Shown: piece after piece, positions 8,014-17,084 of the stretch
How the letters are laid out: every line of letters starts with the position of its first letter
Position numbering within the stretch: position 1 is the first letter of the stretch
Assembly: GCF_019443085.1 (NCBI RefSeq)
Contig: NZ_JAHZIL010000003.1
Span: 1,984,001-2,048,000, forward strand
Direction: 5' to 3'
DNA from: Marinobacter sp. F4218
Lineage (GTDB): Bacteria; Pseudomonadota; Gammaproteobacteria; Pseudomonadales; Oleiphilaceae
Length of the DNA stretch: 64,000 nucleotides
Position numbers and translations under genes: made by a program
The notes under the pieces: generated by a model
Databases searched by the model: none
Told to the model about the DNA's origin: nothing
The model's input: only the letters and a program-made list of their open reading frames with translations

Positions 8014-9402
8014 TTACGGTGTGTCGGAGCCTTTCAGGCCAATCTCGAAGCTGTCGATATAGGCGTTGGGCTTGCGCGGTGTGAACGCGACGCCATCAAT
8101 CAGCTCGCCCTGGTCCGGGCGGGCGAAGTTTTCCTGGCTGAAGTCGGGGAAATCCTCCGCATTCATCAGGCCATCTTCGATCAGGGATTTGGCCGCTTCG
8201 GCATAGATGTCGCCACGGTAGACCTGGGCGGCGGTCTTCATGTACCAGTCGTCCGACTTGGCTTCCGGAATCTGTCCCCAGCGACGCATCTGCGAGAGGT
8301 ACCAGATGGCGTCAGACGGGTACGGGTAGGTGGCGTGGTAGCGGAAGAACACGTTGAAGTCGGGTACCTCGCGGATATCGCCTTTCTCGTACTCGAAGGT
8401 GCCGGTCATGGAATTGGCGATGACCTCGGCATCGGCGCCGACGTAACTGGGACGGGCCAGGATCTCGACCGCTTCCTCCCGGTTGGCGTTGTTGTTCTCA
8501 TCCAGCCAGTGCGCGGCGCGGATCAGGGCACGCAGCAGGTGCAGGTGGGTATTGGGGTTCTCCTCGGCCCAGGTCTGGGTGACGCCGAAGACCTTCTCCG
8601 GGTTGTTCGGCCAGATCTCGTAGTCGGTAATGACCGGTACCCCGATGCCCTTGAACACAGCCTGCTGGTTCCAGGGTTCGCCGACGCAGTAGCCCTGGAT
8701 GGTGCCAGCTTCCATGGTAGCCGGCATTTGCGGTGGTGGCGTGACCGACAGATGCACGTCGGCGTCCAGGGTGCCGCTGGTGTCGCCGCGCTGGGGCGCG
8801 TAGTAGCCCGGATTCAGGCCCCCGGCGGCGAGCCAGTAACGCAGCTCGTAATTGTGGGTGGAGACCGGGAACACCATGCCCATACGGAAACGTTCGCCCT
8901 TGGCCCGGGATTCCTCCACCACCGGTTTCAGCGCGCTGGCGCTGATGGGATGCACGGGTTTGCCATCCTGCTCGGGGATGTGCTGGCTCATGGTTTCCCA
9001 GACGTCGTTGGAAACGGTAATGCCGTTGCCGTTCAGGTCCATGCTGAAGGCGGTGATGATGTCGGCCTGGGTACCGTAACCGATGGAGGCACCCAGAGGC
9101 TGGCCGGCCAGCATGTGGGCGCCGTCCAGTTCACCGGTAATCACACGATCGAGCAGGACCTTCCAGTTGGCCTGGGCTTCCAGTTCGACGAACAGGCCTT
9201 CGTCCATAAAGAAGCCCTGCTCCCAGGCCACGGCCAGCGGGGCCATGTCCGTCAGTTTGATGAAGCCAAGTTTCAGGTCCGGCTTTTCCGGCGCGCCAAT
9301 TTCTGCCTGGGCCATGCTGGCGCCGGTCAGCAGCGAGACCGCGGCGGCCAGCCCGGCCAGCTGTCGGAGTGTTCCGGTGACGGTTGTCAGGGATGTCTTC
9401 AT
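8014..9402 (-). CDS. nrtA: Nitrate-binding periplasmic protein NrtA
   Basis: This 462-residue protein of the NrtA/NasF/CmpA family has an N-terminal Sec-type signal peptide (about 1-33, cleavage after MAQA). The mature part opens with [20 protein letters not shown], typical of nitrate/bicarbonate-binding proteins. It delivers nitrate to NrtB. It is the first gene of its operon. The leader upstream holds a sigma-54 promoter, a hexaloop hairpin and a terminator, so expression should need both nitrogen limitation and nitrate. Bicarbonate specificity is unlikely next to nasA and nirBD. Confidence 0.93.
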   Translation of the reverse strand: MKTSLTTVTGTLRQLAGLAAAVSLLTGASMAQAEIGAPEKPDLKLGFIKLTDMAPLAVAWEQGFFMDEGLFVELEAQANWKVLLDRVITGELDGAHMLAGQPLGASIGYGTQADIITAFSMDLNGNGITVSNDVWETMSQHIPEQDGKPVHPISASALKPVVEESRAKGERFRMGMVFPVSTHNYELRYWLAAGGLNPGYYAPQRGDTSGTLDADVHLSVTPPPQMPATMEAGTIQGYCVGEPWNQQAVFKGIGVPVITDYEIWPNNPEKVFGVTQTWAEENPNTHLHLLRALIRAAHWLDENNNANREEAVEILARPSYVGADAEVIANSMTGTFEYEKGDIREVPDFNVFFRYHATYPYPSDAIWYLSQMRRWGQIPEAKSDDWYMKTAAQVYRGDIYAEAAKSLIEDGLMNAEDFPDFSQENFARPDQGELIDGVAFTPRKPNAYIDSFEIGLKGSDTP

Positions 9403-9432
9403 GGTTCCTTACCTCGCGATGTTCTTTCAGGC

Positions 9433-9472
9433 AAAAAAAAGCGCCTGCTCTCCGTTGCCGGAAAGCAGGCGC
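9433..9472 (-). terminator. Leader terminator upstream of nrtA
   Basis: On the minus strand GCGCCTGCT pairs with AGCAGGCGC, followed by eight T. The structure ends about 30 nt before the nrtA start codon and after its promoter, so it must be conditional. Its 5' arm overlaps the hexaloop hairpin at 9466-9481. Confidence 0.9.
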
Positions 9473-9481
9473 CGATGCCTG
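9466..9481 (-). promoter_or_regulatory. ANTAR-type hexaloop antiterminator hairpin, nrtA leader
   Basis: On the minus strand a perfect 5-bp stem CAGGC/GCCUG closes the loop AUCGGC. A1 and G4 are the conserved loop bases of ANTAR targets. The 3' arm is part of the terminator's 5' arm, so forming one disrupts the other. The core GGC-AUYGGC-GCC is nearly identical to the nir leader. Confidence 0.8.
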
Positions 9482-9520
9482 TCGAATCTGTGATGTTCTC
9501 GAATGTTCACGGATAGGGTT

Positions 9521-9536
9521 TGCACAGCCTGTGCCA
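9521..9536 (-). promoter_or_regulatory. Sigma-54 promoter of nrtA-nrtB-nrtD
   Basis: On the minus strand TGGCACAGGCTGTGCA has a consensus TGGCAC -24 element and a GTGCA -12 element at the correct spacing. The predicted transcription start near 9510 gives a leader of about 108 nt. Confidence 0.8.
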
Positions 9537-9625
9537 GTGATCAAAAAGACTGCGAAAACAGTAGGTAAGAAAATCCATGTGGGTACAGAGGCTGTTCTGG
9601 CGACGGTCGCGCCGGGTTGTTTTAG

Positions 9626-9660
9626 TGCATGTTGATGGTTTTCTGCACCATTGTGGCCCT
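9626..9660. promoter_or_regulatory. Two candidate NtrC sites between nrtA and nasA
   Basis: TGCACCATTGTGGCCCT (9644-9660) matches the NtrC consensus at about 10 of 13 defined positions. A weaker site (9626-9642) lies 18 nt away. Both sit midway between the divergent sigma-54 promoters at 9521-9536 and 9769-9784, about 100 nt from each, as expected for a shared enhancer. The rest of the 503-nt gap between nrtA and nasA holds no gene that I can support. Confidence 0.5.
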
Positions 9661-9768
9661 GCCTGCGCGGGCTTCGATGCGAGCGCCAGTCGGAGATCAT
9701 GCCGAGCCCGGGCCCCGGGGCGGCATGGACACAGGCCTGGAGCATCATTACCCCGCTCAGGGCAGCAC

Positions 9769-9784
9769 TGGCCCTGTTATTGCA
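9769..9784 (+). promoter_or_regulatory. Sigma-54 promoter of nasA
   Basis: TGGCCCTGTTATTGCA has a perfect TTGCA -12 box and the invariant GG of the -24 box, with two mismatches in the -24 element. The predicted transcription start is near 9795, leaving a leader of about 110 nt. Confidence 0.72.
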
Positions 9785-9823
9785 CCGTGAACTGCCAGCA
9801 CTACTGACCAAATATTGAAACCA

Positions 9824-9835
9824 GGCAAAGAAGCC
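9824..9835 (+). promoter_or_regulatory. ANTAR-type hexaloop antiterminator hairpin, nasA leader
   Basis: GGC-AAAGAA-GCC forms a short stem with a six-base loop carrying A1 and G4. The stem is only 3 bp, weaker than in the nir and nrt leaders. Its 3' arm is shared with the 5' arm of the terminator that follows. Confidence 0.55.
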
Positions 9836-9882
9836 CCTCCACTGCCCGCCGGACCACCCGTGAGCAGTCGAGGGGCTTTTTG
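9832..9882 (+). terminator. Leader terminator upstream of nasA
   Basis: AGCCCCTC (9832-9839) pairs with GAGGGGCT (9870-9877), extended by ACTGC/GCAGT, and is followed by TTTTT. The structure ends 23 nt before the nasA start codon, inside the transcribed leader. Confidence 0.85.
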
Positions 9883-9905
9883 TTGGTGAGCCAAGAGGAC
9901 GAGAC

Positions 9906-12602
9906 GTGGATACCAAGCTTCACTCCGCAACCGGGATTCAGACCACCTGCCCTTATTGTGGCGTTGGCTGCGGTGTTGCCGCGCGCCCCGACGGAGTCAC
10001 CGGCGATCAGGATCATCCGGCGAACCAGGGTCGCCTGTGTGTCAAAGGCTCTGCACTGCATGAAACCTTGGTGCCAGCCGGCCGGCTGCTGACGCCCAGG
10101 GTGGCGGGTGAGGACCGCAGCTGGCCAGACGCGCTGGAGGCGGTGTCCGGGGCCATCCGTGAGGCCGTCGCCACGCACGGGCCCGGGTCGGTGGCCTTCT
10201 ACCTTTCCGGACAGTTGCTGACCGAGGATTATTACGTGGCCAACAAACTGGCCAAGGGGTTTATCGGCACGCCCCATGTGGATACCAACTCCCGGCTTTG
10301 CATGTCCTCGGCGGTGGCGGCCCACAAGCGGGCCTTTGGCGAGGACTGCGTGCCGGGCTGTTACGAGGATTTCGAGTTGGCGGACCTGCTGGTACTGGCC
10401 GGCAGCAATGCGGCCTGGGCCCATCCGGTGCTGTATCAGCGGATGAAGGCGGCGGGCCGGACCGGACGGCGGGTGGTGGTGATTGATCCCCGCCGTACCG
10501 CCACCGCCGAGCTGGCGGACCTGCACCTGAAACTGAAGCCGGGCACCGACACCATCCTGTTTAACGGGCTGCTGGTGTGGCTGGCCAGGCACAGGGCCGT
10601 CGACCATGACTATGTCGCCCGCCACTGCCAGGGTTATGACGCATCCCTCGAGGCTGCCCTTGAGGCGGCGCCCTCGGTGAGTTCCGTTGCCCAACAGTGT
10701 GATCTGCCGGTTGGCGATGTCGAGAGTTTCTATCGCTGGTTCGCGGAGACCCCGCGCACGGTGACCGGGTTTTCCCAGGGCATCAACCAGGCGCTGGCCG
10801 GCACCGATAAATGCAATGCCATCATTAACTGCCACCTGGCGACCGGCCGGGTCGGATTGCCCGGTGCCGGTCCATTTTCGCTCACGGGGCAGCCCAATGC
10901 CATGGGCGGACGAGAGGTGGGTGGCCTGGCCAACACCCTGGCGGCGCACATGGATTACGACAGCCCGGGTGCCCGGAGGAACGTGGCCCGATTCTGGGGC
11001 GCAGACGCGGTGCCCGAGAGCCCGGGCCTGAAGGCGGTGGATCTGTTTGAGGCGGTGCATCGGGGCGACATCAAGGTACTGTGGATCATGGGCACCAATC
11101 CTGCGGTCAGTCTGCCCCGCTCGGCGCGGGTACGCGAGGCTTTGGCCCGCTGTCCCACGGTGATTGTGTCCGACTGCATGGCGGAAACGGACACCACCGC
11201 ATTTGCCGACATTCTGCTGCCGGCAGCCGGTTGGGGAGAGAAAAACGGGACGGTGACCAACTCGGAGCGTTGTATCTCGCGCCAGCGTTCGTTCCTGCCG
11301 TTGCCCGGAGAGGTACGGCCTGACTGGTGGATACTGAGCGCCGTGGGCCGGGCCCTGGGCCATGGTCAGGCCTTTGATTACCAGACGCCGGCGGAGATCT
11401 TCCGGGAGCATGCGGCGCTGTCCGGTCTGGCAGCCCGCGAGGCCTACGGGCAGCGAAAATTCGATATTGGTGCCCTGGGTGAGCTGACGGAAGCCGACTA
11501 TGACCGGTTGGCGCCGGTGCAATGGCCCCTGGCCGTAGATGCGGCGGGGAACCTGTCTGGTACCCGCCGGCTGTATTCCGATGGCGCCTTTTCAACCGCG
11601 AACGGGCGGGCCTGTCTGGTGCCGGTGGCCACGATTGCCCCGGGACAGGCGCCGACGCAGAGCCATCCGCTGGTGGTGAACACCGGCCGGATCCGCGATC
11701 AGTGGCACACCATGACCCGGACCGCACTGGCCCCGCGCCTGCTGGCGCATCGCCAGGAACCCTTTATCGAGGTGCACCCTTCGGATGCCGAGCGGTTGAA
11801 GCTTCGGGAGGGTGAACTGGGCCGGCTCACCGGCCCGGACGCTGGTGTTTACGTCGGCCGGATCCGGATCACTCCGGATCAGAGGCCGGGTGAGGTGTTT
11901 GTGCCTATCCACTGGAACGACCGGTTTGCCTCGCAGGGCATAGCAACCAGCCTGATGAAGCCAGTGACCGACCCGTTCTCTGGACAACCGGAGGGCAAAC
12001 ACGGGGTGGCCAGGCTGCAGCCGGCGCCGAGCCGTTGGCACGCAAGATTAATGCGGCGTCCGGGCCACGACTGGCAGCCGGATCAGGCCCGTCCGGACGG
12101 TTACTGGAGCCGGCAACCGCTGGGCCACAGTCAGAGCTGGTGGCTGGCGGGCTACCAGCCGGTGGACTGGGCGCGCGAGGTCGAAGCCTGGCTGGGGGGT
12201 GCGCCCCAGGTACTGATGGGGGACCCCGCCTGCGGTCGTTTCCGTGCGGCCCGGATTCTGGATGGCCAGTTGCAGGCGGTTCTGCTGGTCGACACAGCCG
12301 CCGCCGACTTGCCGGATCTGGCCTGGCTGGATGAGTGTTTTGGAGCCGAGCGGCTAAGCCGTGAACAGCGCCAGTGTCTGCTCGCGGCCCGGTCGGTGGA
12401 GACCGAAGACGCCGGTGCGATGGTGTGCAGCTGTTTCCAGGTCGGTGAAAAACAGATCGAGAGTGCCATCCGTTCGGGCCAGGACAGTGTTGAAGCTCTG
12501 GGCGAGGCGCTGAAGTGTGGTACTAATTGCGGCTCCTGTGTCCCGGAACTGCGCAGTTTGTTGACGGAAACTCTGCCGCAGCGGGCGCAGGTGGCGTCCT
12601 GA
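9906..12602 (+). CDS. nasA: Assimilatory nitrate reductase catalytic subunit NasA
   Basis: This 898-residue cytoplasmic molybdopterin-guanine-dinucleotide enzyme reduces nitrate to nitrite. An N-terminal 4Fe-4S motif uses cysteines at about 15, 18, 22 and 45 (CPYCGVGCG, GRLCVKG). The large molybdopterin domains follow, including the molydopterin-binding C-terminal region (about 580-700). A C-terminal BFD-like 2Fe-2S domain (about 838-885, CSCFQ then CGTNCGSC) is typical of NADH-linked assimilatory forms. There is no twin-arginine signal. The start is GTG with AGAGGA 6-7 nt upstream. It is monocistronic and convergent with the SprT-like gene 8 nt away. Confidence 0.95.
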   Translation: MDTKLHSATGIQTTCPYCGVGCGVAARPDGVTGDQDHPANQGRLCVKGSALHETLVPAGRLLTPRVAGEDRSWPDALEAVSGAIREAVATHGPGSVAFYLSGQLLTEDYYVANKLAKGFIGTPHVDTNSRLCMSSAVAAHKRAFGEDCVPGCYEDFELADLLVLAGSNAAWAHPVLYQRMKAAGRTGRRVVVIDPRRTATAELADLHLKLKPGTDTILFNGLLVWLARHRAVDHDYVARHCQGYDASLEAALEAAPSVSSVAQQCDLPVGDVESFYRWFAETPRTVTGFSQGINQALAGTDKCNAIINCHLATGRVGLPGAGPFSLTGQPNAMGGREVGGLANTLAAHMDYDSPGARRNVARFWGADAVPESPGLKAVDLFEAVHRGDIKVLWIMGTNPAVSLPRSARVREALARCPTVIVSDCMAETDTTAFADILLPAAGWGEKNGTVTNSERCISRQRSFLPLPGEVRPDWWILSAVGRALGHGQAFDYQTPAEIFREHAALSGLAAREAYGQRKFDIGALGELTEADYDRLAPVQWPLAVDAAGNLSGTRRLYSDGAFSTANGRACLVPVATIAPGQAPTQSHPLVVNTGRIRDQWHTMTRTALAPRLLAHRQEPFIEVHPSDAERLKLREGELGRLTGPDAGVYVGRIRITPDQRPGEVFVPIHWNDRFASQGIATSLMKPVTDPFSGQPEGKHGVARLQPAPSRWHARLMRRPGHDWQPDQARPDGYWSRQPLGHSQSWWLAGYQPVDWAREVEAWLGGAPQVLMGDPACGRFRAARILDGQLQAVLLVDTAAADLPDLAWLDECFGAERLSREQRQCLLAARSVETEDAGAMVCSCFQVGEKQIESAIRSGQDSVEALGEALKCGTNCGSCVPELRSLLTETLPQRAQVAS

Positions 12603-12610
12603 CGGGGTCG

Positions 12611-13303
12611 TCAGTTGAGCTTGCGCAGCATCTGGATCGGCACCCGGTAGCGCACAGTCCGGGTACGCCCGGTCGCCTTGACGGTGCACGTCTTGCGGTT
12701 AACCCGGAGAATGCTGCCGTGAACCTCCCGGGCGCCAGAGCCGAAGGCAACGGCCTCGCCCACCTCCCAGTGAGACCGCTCGACCACTGGATCCGGTAGT
12801 TCGAAGGCGGCATCGGACAACGCCAGGCCGGTTTCGGCGGCACGGTCAGCCAGGGCCTGTCGCGTCGCCTCGGCGCCCCCGCTTTCGTGGAGCTCATCGA
12901 GAATGCCGTAGAAGTGCCGGTTGTGCACCGAGCCCCGAAATCGCTGTCCGGCACTCTGCTGCAGCAGGTGAGCGAACTCGTGACAGCAGGTATGGGCCAA
13001 CAGGTTGAGAGGGCTCAACTGCCCGCCAAAATACGCCCGTTCACGGATTTCCCGGCTTGAGAGCCAGCCCTGGGCGGTGGTCGGCCGGTATTTGGCCTCA
13101 ACCATGCGAACGCCGTAGGTAATCAGGTGCTGTTTATGCTGGGGATCAAAACGGTGGTAGGTGGCCTGGCCTGAGCCCACCCGACAAACGAGCGAACTGC
13201 CCGGAGACCGGTCCCGAACCCAGCCCGCGGCGGGTCGCCAGAGCACGTCATAGGTGGTGTCGCACATCAGTTGGCCGAGTTGCCGGGCCTGCGCACTTAT
13301 CAT
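12611..13303 (-). CDS. SprT-like zinc metalloprotease domain protein
   Basis: This protein of about 230 residues carries the zinc-peptidase motif HEFAH (about 108-112) in the context LLAHTCCHEFAHLLQQ. Further histidines at about 127-131 (VHNRHFYGIL) provide a plausible third metal ligand, as in SprT/Spartan-like proteins. The C-terminal 65 residues look like a small beta-barrel (VGEAVAFGSG, then alternating basic residues). No signal peptide is seen, so it is probably cytoplasmic. ATG at 13303 directly follows a TTG; neither has a good ribosome site. It lies inside the nitrate cluster, but nothing in the sequence ties it to nitrogen metabolism. Confidence 0.7.
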   Translation of the reverse strand: MISAQARQLGQLMCDTTYDVLWRPAAGWVRDRSPGSSLVCRVGSGQATYHRFDPQHKQHLITYGVRMVEAKYRPTTAQGWLSSREIRERAYFGGQLSPLNLLAHTCCHEFAHLLQQSAGQRFRGSVHNRHFYGILDELHESGGAEATRQALADRAAETGLALSDAAFELPDPVVERSHWEVGEAVAFGSGAREVHGSILRVNRKTCTVKATGRTRTVRYRVPIQMLRKLN

Positions 13304-13417
13304 CAAGCGGATACTTCATTCAGTGACATCAGACCTCATGATACCCGTTGCCGGCGCAGGGGTAAAAACCACAACGGCCAGCCGTAATGTCCTGGCTGAA
13401 TTCCTGGAGGCCGGTAT

Positions 13418-15148
13418 CTATCCGTCAAAGGCGAGTGTGGCGAGCAGCGCCAGGAACAGCAGCGCGGACACGCTCTGCCAGAAGGTGACCGGATGCCGCT
13501 CCATCAGCGGCGGGCGGTGCCGGCTTTGCCAGTCTGCGCCGGGCTGGCGTAAGTCGTGGAGAAATTCGGACAGCGCCGGATAGCGCCGGTGCGGTTCGGG
13601 GTGGACCGCCCGGGCCAGAGCGTCGTCGACCCAGACGGGAACGTCCTCCCGGTAGGGTCGGGCCGACTGGTACGTCAGTCGGCGTTGGTGGCTGCGGCTG
13701 CGAATCCGCGGCACTTCGGCTTCGTAGGGCAGTCGCCCGGTGAGCAACTGGTAGGCGATGACCCCGAGTGAGAACTGGTCCGCGAACCAGCTGCCCGGTT
13801 CGCCCAGAAAGGTTTCCGGCGCGCTGTACAGGGCCGCGCCCCTGGGGTGGTGGGCCTCGTCGCTGTCGGCCAGCTCCTGCAGCCCGGCGACTCGGGTGGC
13901 ACCAAAATCGATCAGGGTAACCGTGCCCTCGGCGTCGACCAGGATGTTCTCCGGTTTCAGGTCCTGGTGCACCATCTCCAGCCGGTGGAAAGCGCGCAAC
14001 CCCCGGCCAACCTGTTCGATCAGGCGGCGCACGGTTTCCAGGTCGGGCGCGGGGTGGTCGTGCATCCATTGTTTCAGGGTCCGGCCTTCGACAAACTCCG
14101 TCACCAGGTACACGCAGCTTCGCGGCCGGTCCGGCGCGAAGGGCCTGACCACATGGGGGTTGCTGATACGCTGGGCGATCCATTCCTCGGCGACAAACTG
14201 TTCCAGGTACTGCGGATCGTCGCGCAAATCCATGGAAGGGGTCTTGATGACCACCGGTGTCTGGCTGGCCTCGTCCACCGCCTGGAAGACGTGACTGCGG
14301 CCGCTGGCGTGAAGTTGCCGGACAATGCGATAGCCATCGAGAGTCTGGCCCGGTGCCAGGTCCGGCGCAAAGGGCAACTGGCCCAGCGCCTGGTAGAGCT
14401 CACCCGCCTCCCGCGCGTCCGGCAGGCTGTCAATGCGCAGCGCCTGAACGGTCAGGTTGTCGTCGCTGCCCGCCGCCAGGGCCGCCCCGGCAATGGCCTC
14501 GGCGGCGGCGTTCAGGTCATTGGCGTGTTCGTCGAGCAGTCGGATAACCTCGGGCTCCGGCACATGCTCGTATACGCCGTCGGTGGCCAGCAGGAACCTG
14601 TCGCCCACGCGCAATGGCGTCTGGCGGTAGTCGATGTCGAGCCGGTGCTCCATGCCCATGGCCCGGGTCAGGCAGCTCTCGGTCCGGGACAGCCAGAGCC
14701 GGTGGTCCGTGGTGAGCTGTTCCAGCGTGCGGCCGTGAACCCGGTACACCCGGGAATCGCCGACATTGAAGATGTGCGCCGTGGTGGACTTGAGCACCAT
14801 GACGCTCAGGGTGCAGACGTAGCCCCGGTCGCGGTCGTATCGGTACTGACTCTGCCGGGTCTGGGCGTGCAGCCAGGCATTGGTGGCCCGAAGCACACGT
14901 TGGGCAGACTGTTTGACCGACCAGGTTTCAGGGGTCGAGAAGTAGTCGCTCAGAAAGCCGGCGACCGCGGACTCGCTGGCGACCTGGCTGACGTTGCTGG
15001 AACTGATGCCGTCGGCGATTGCGACGGCAATGCCCTTGGTGGCGCGCTGGTGATTGTCGGGCATCAAAAGGCCATGAAAGTCCTGGTTCAGGGCTTTGCG
15101 ACCCTTGTCAGAATACTGGCCGACGGAGATGGTGAGGGTGCCCGTCAT
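13418..15148 (-). CDS. Bifunctional PP2C phosphatase / Ser-Thr protein kinase, membrane-anchored
   Basis: This 576-residue fusion has two signalling domains. The N-terminal PP2C domain (about 1-245) keeps its metal-binding motifs (IADGISSSN, VGDSRVYR, LATDGVYE, GSDDNLTV). A protein-kinase domain (about 275-530) follows, with the VVIK lysine, catalytic HQDLKPEN (HQD instead of HRD), IDFG and SAPE. The glycine loop is degenerate (LHASGRSHV). One membrane helix (about 553-572) ends the protein. It lies 73 nt after nirC on the same strand and is likely co-transcribed. A kinase gene beside nitrate/nitrite transport genes is also known in Pseudomonas aeruginosa (nirB region). A role in controlling nitrogen uptake is inferred. 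Confidence 0.9.
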   Translation of the reverse strand: MTGTLTISVGQYSDKGRKALNQDFHGLLMPDNHQRATKGIAVAIADGISSSNVSQVASESAVAGFLSDYFSTPETWSVKQSAQRVLRATNAWLHAQTRQSQYRYDRDRGYVCTLSVMVLKSTTAHIFNVGDSRVYRVHGRTLEQLTTDHRLWLSRTESCLTRAMGMEHRLDIDYRQTPLRVGDRFLLATDGVYEHVPEPEVIRLLDEHANDLNAAAEAIAGAALAAGSDDNLTVQALRIDSLPDAREAGELYQALGQLPFAPDLAPGQTLDGYRIVRQLHASGRSHVFQAVDEASQTPVVIKTPSMDLRDDPQYLEQFVAEEWIAQRISNPHVVRPFAPDRPRSCVYLVTEFVEGRTLKQWMHDHPAPDLETVRRLIEQVGRGLRAFHRLEMVHQDLKPENILVDAEGTVTLIDFGATRVAGLQELADSDEAHHPRGAALYSAPETFLGEPGSWFADQFSLGVIAYQLLTGRLPYEAEVPRIRSRSHQRRLTYQSARPYREDVPVWVDDALARAVHPEPHRRYPALSEFLHDLRQPGADWQSRHRPPLMERHPVTFWQSVSALLFLALLATLAFDG

Positions 15149-15221
15149 AAATCAGCCCTCGCCCGGCCGCGAAGCCGACGGGGGCAATCCGGCCTGTGCG
15201 GCGGCCGGAACAACGCAACTC

Positions 15222-16070
15222 TTAGGCACGGTTGGCCAGGGCAGAGTCGTTATAGGCCGCCGGAGCCGGACGCTTCGGAGCCGTGCGCACGTGGGTGGTG
15301 TACAGGGTCAGGCCGGTGAAGGCCAGGCCGCCCACGAGGTTGCCCAGTACGGTCGGGATCTCATTCCACCAGAGGTAATCCATCACCGAGAATTCACCGC
15401 CCATGATGATGGCCGACGGGAACAGGAACATGTTCACGATGGAATGCTCAAAGCCCATGAAGAAGAACAGCATGATCGGCATCCACATGGCCAGTACCTT
15501 ACCGCTGACGTTGGTGGAGATCATGGCGCCAACCACGCCCATGGAGACCATCCAGTTGCACAGCATGCCGCGGATGAAGATGGTGGCCCAGCCAGCTGCG
15601 CCGTACTCGGCGTAACCCAGGGTACGTGCTTCGCCGACGCTGGCAATCTTGGCGCCGACAGCGCCCGGGTCGGTGTTGAAGCCGTAGGTGAAGATGAACG
15701 CCATCATGACCGCAACGGTCAGGGCACCACCCAGGTTACCGAGGAATACCCAGCCCCAGTTGCGCAGGATGGCCTTCGGTGTCACGCCCGGGCGTTTATC
15801 AAGCAGCGCCAGCGGCGTTAGCATGAACACCCCGGTCAGCAGGTCGAAGCCCATGAGGTACAGCATGCAGAAGCCGATCGGGAACAGCACGGCGCCGATC
15901 AGGAAGACGCCGGTCTCGACGGCAACGGTGATGGCAAAGGCGGCAGCCAGAGCCAGGATGGCACCGGCCATAAAGGCCCGGATCAGGGTGTCCCGCGTTG
16001 ACATGTAGATCTTGGATTCGCCGGCGTCCACCATCTTGGTGACGAACTCCGAAGGTAAAATATAAGACAT
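15222..16070 (-). CDS. nirC: Formate/nitrite transporter family channel, NirC type
   Basis: This 282-residue protein of the FNT family has six hydrophobic segments and the family stretches GFDLLTGVFML and MLCNWMVSMGV. In this setting it most likely moves nitrite across the inner membrane. It is the first gene of its unit, followed by the kinase fusion. Upstream are a near-perfect sigma-54 promoter, a hexaloop hairpin and an intrinsic terminator, the same control layout as the other nitrate units. The GAGGAACGAGTT ribosome site supports the start at 16070. Confidence 0.9.
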   Translation of the reverse strand: MSYILPSEFVTKMVDAGESKIYMSTRDTLIRAFMAGAILALAAAFAITVAVETGVFLIGAVLFPIGFCMLYLMGFDLLTGVFMLTPLALLDKRPGVTPKAILRNWGWVFLGNLGGALTVAVMMAFIFTYGFNTDPGAVGAKIASVGEARTLGYAEYGAAGWATIFIRGMLCNWMVSMGVVGAMISTNVSGKVLAMWMPIMLFFFMGFEHSIVNMFLFPSAIIMGGEFSVMDYLWWNEIPTVLGNLVGGLAFTGLTLYTTHVRTAPKRPAPAAYNDSALANRA

Positions 16071-16090
16071 AACTCGTTCCTCTAGCCCAC

Positions 16091-16151
16091 AAAAAAACGG
16101 CGCTGCTCGCCCACTGCCGCGTTCAGGAGTGCAGGGGTGAGCAGACGCCGT
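16091..16151 (-). terminator. Leader terminator upstream of nirC
   Basis: On the minus strand ACGGCG-T-CTGCTC pairs with GAGCAG-C-GCCGT around a long structured loop, followed by seven T. It ends about 20 nt before the nirC start codon and downstream of the promoter. Confidence 0.85.
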
Positions 16152-16157
16152 CGTCTG
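16142..16157 (-). promoter_or_regulatory. Hexaloop antiterminator hairpin, nirC leader (variant loop)
   Basis: On the minus strand a 5-bp stem CAGAC/GUCUG closes the loop GACGGC. G4 is conserved, but position 1 is G rather than the A expected for ANTAR targets. The 3' arm overlaps the terminator's 5' arm, as in the other three leaders. Confidence 0.6.
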
Positions 16158-16211
16158 AAAATATTCTGTCGCTGTGAACAGAGCCGACGTTGGCTCCGTT
16201 GCCCAAGCATT

Positions 16212-16227
16212 TGCAGAGACCGTGCCA
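16212..16227 (-). promoter_or_regulatory. Sigma-54 promoter of nirC and the kinase gene
   Basis: On the minus strand TGGCACGGTCTCTGCA matches TGGCACG-N4-TTGCA with one change in the -12 box. The predicted transcription start near 16201 gives a leader of about 130 nt. Confidence 0.82.
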
Positions 16228-16315
16228 GAGTGTCTGGATAGCTATAAAAGGTATTTTATTTCAGGGTCTTGTCAGCACTGCCCGGGCGAGGTGCAGGTTG
16301 CGATCAGTCCGTGGC

Positions 16316-16332
16316 CGCACCCGTTCAGTGCG
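16316..16332. promoter_or_regulatory. Candidate NtrC enhancer upstream of nirC
   Basis: A perfect GCAC-N7-GTGC dyad (16317-16331) has the NtrC half-sites and spacing and lies about 90 nt upstream of the sigma-54 promoter. The rest of the 306-nt gap between nirC and tonB holds no gene that I can support. Confidence 0.45.
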
Positions 16333-16376
16333 TTTTTCAGCGACATGCTGCACTCTGGAACAGGTGTTTGAACGGT

Positions 16377-17080
<704 letters not shown>

Positions 17081-17084
<4 letters not shown>

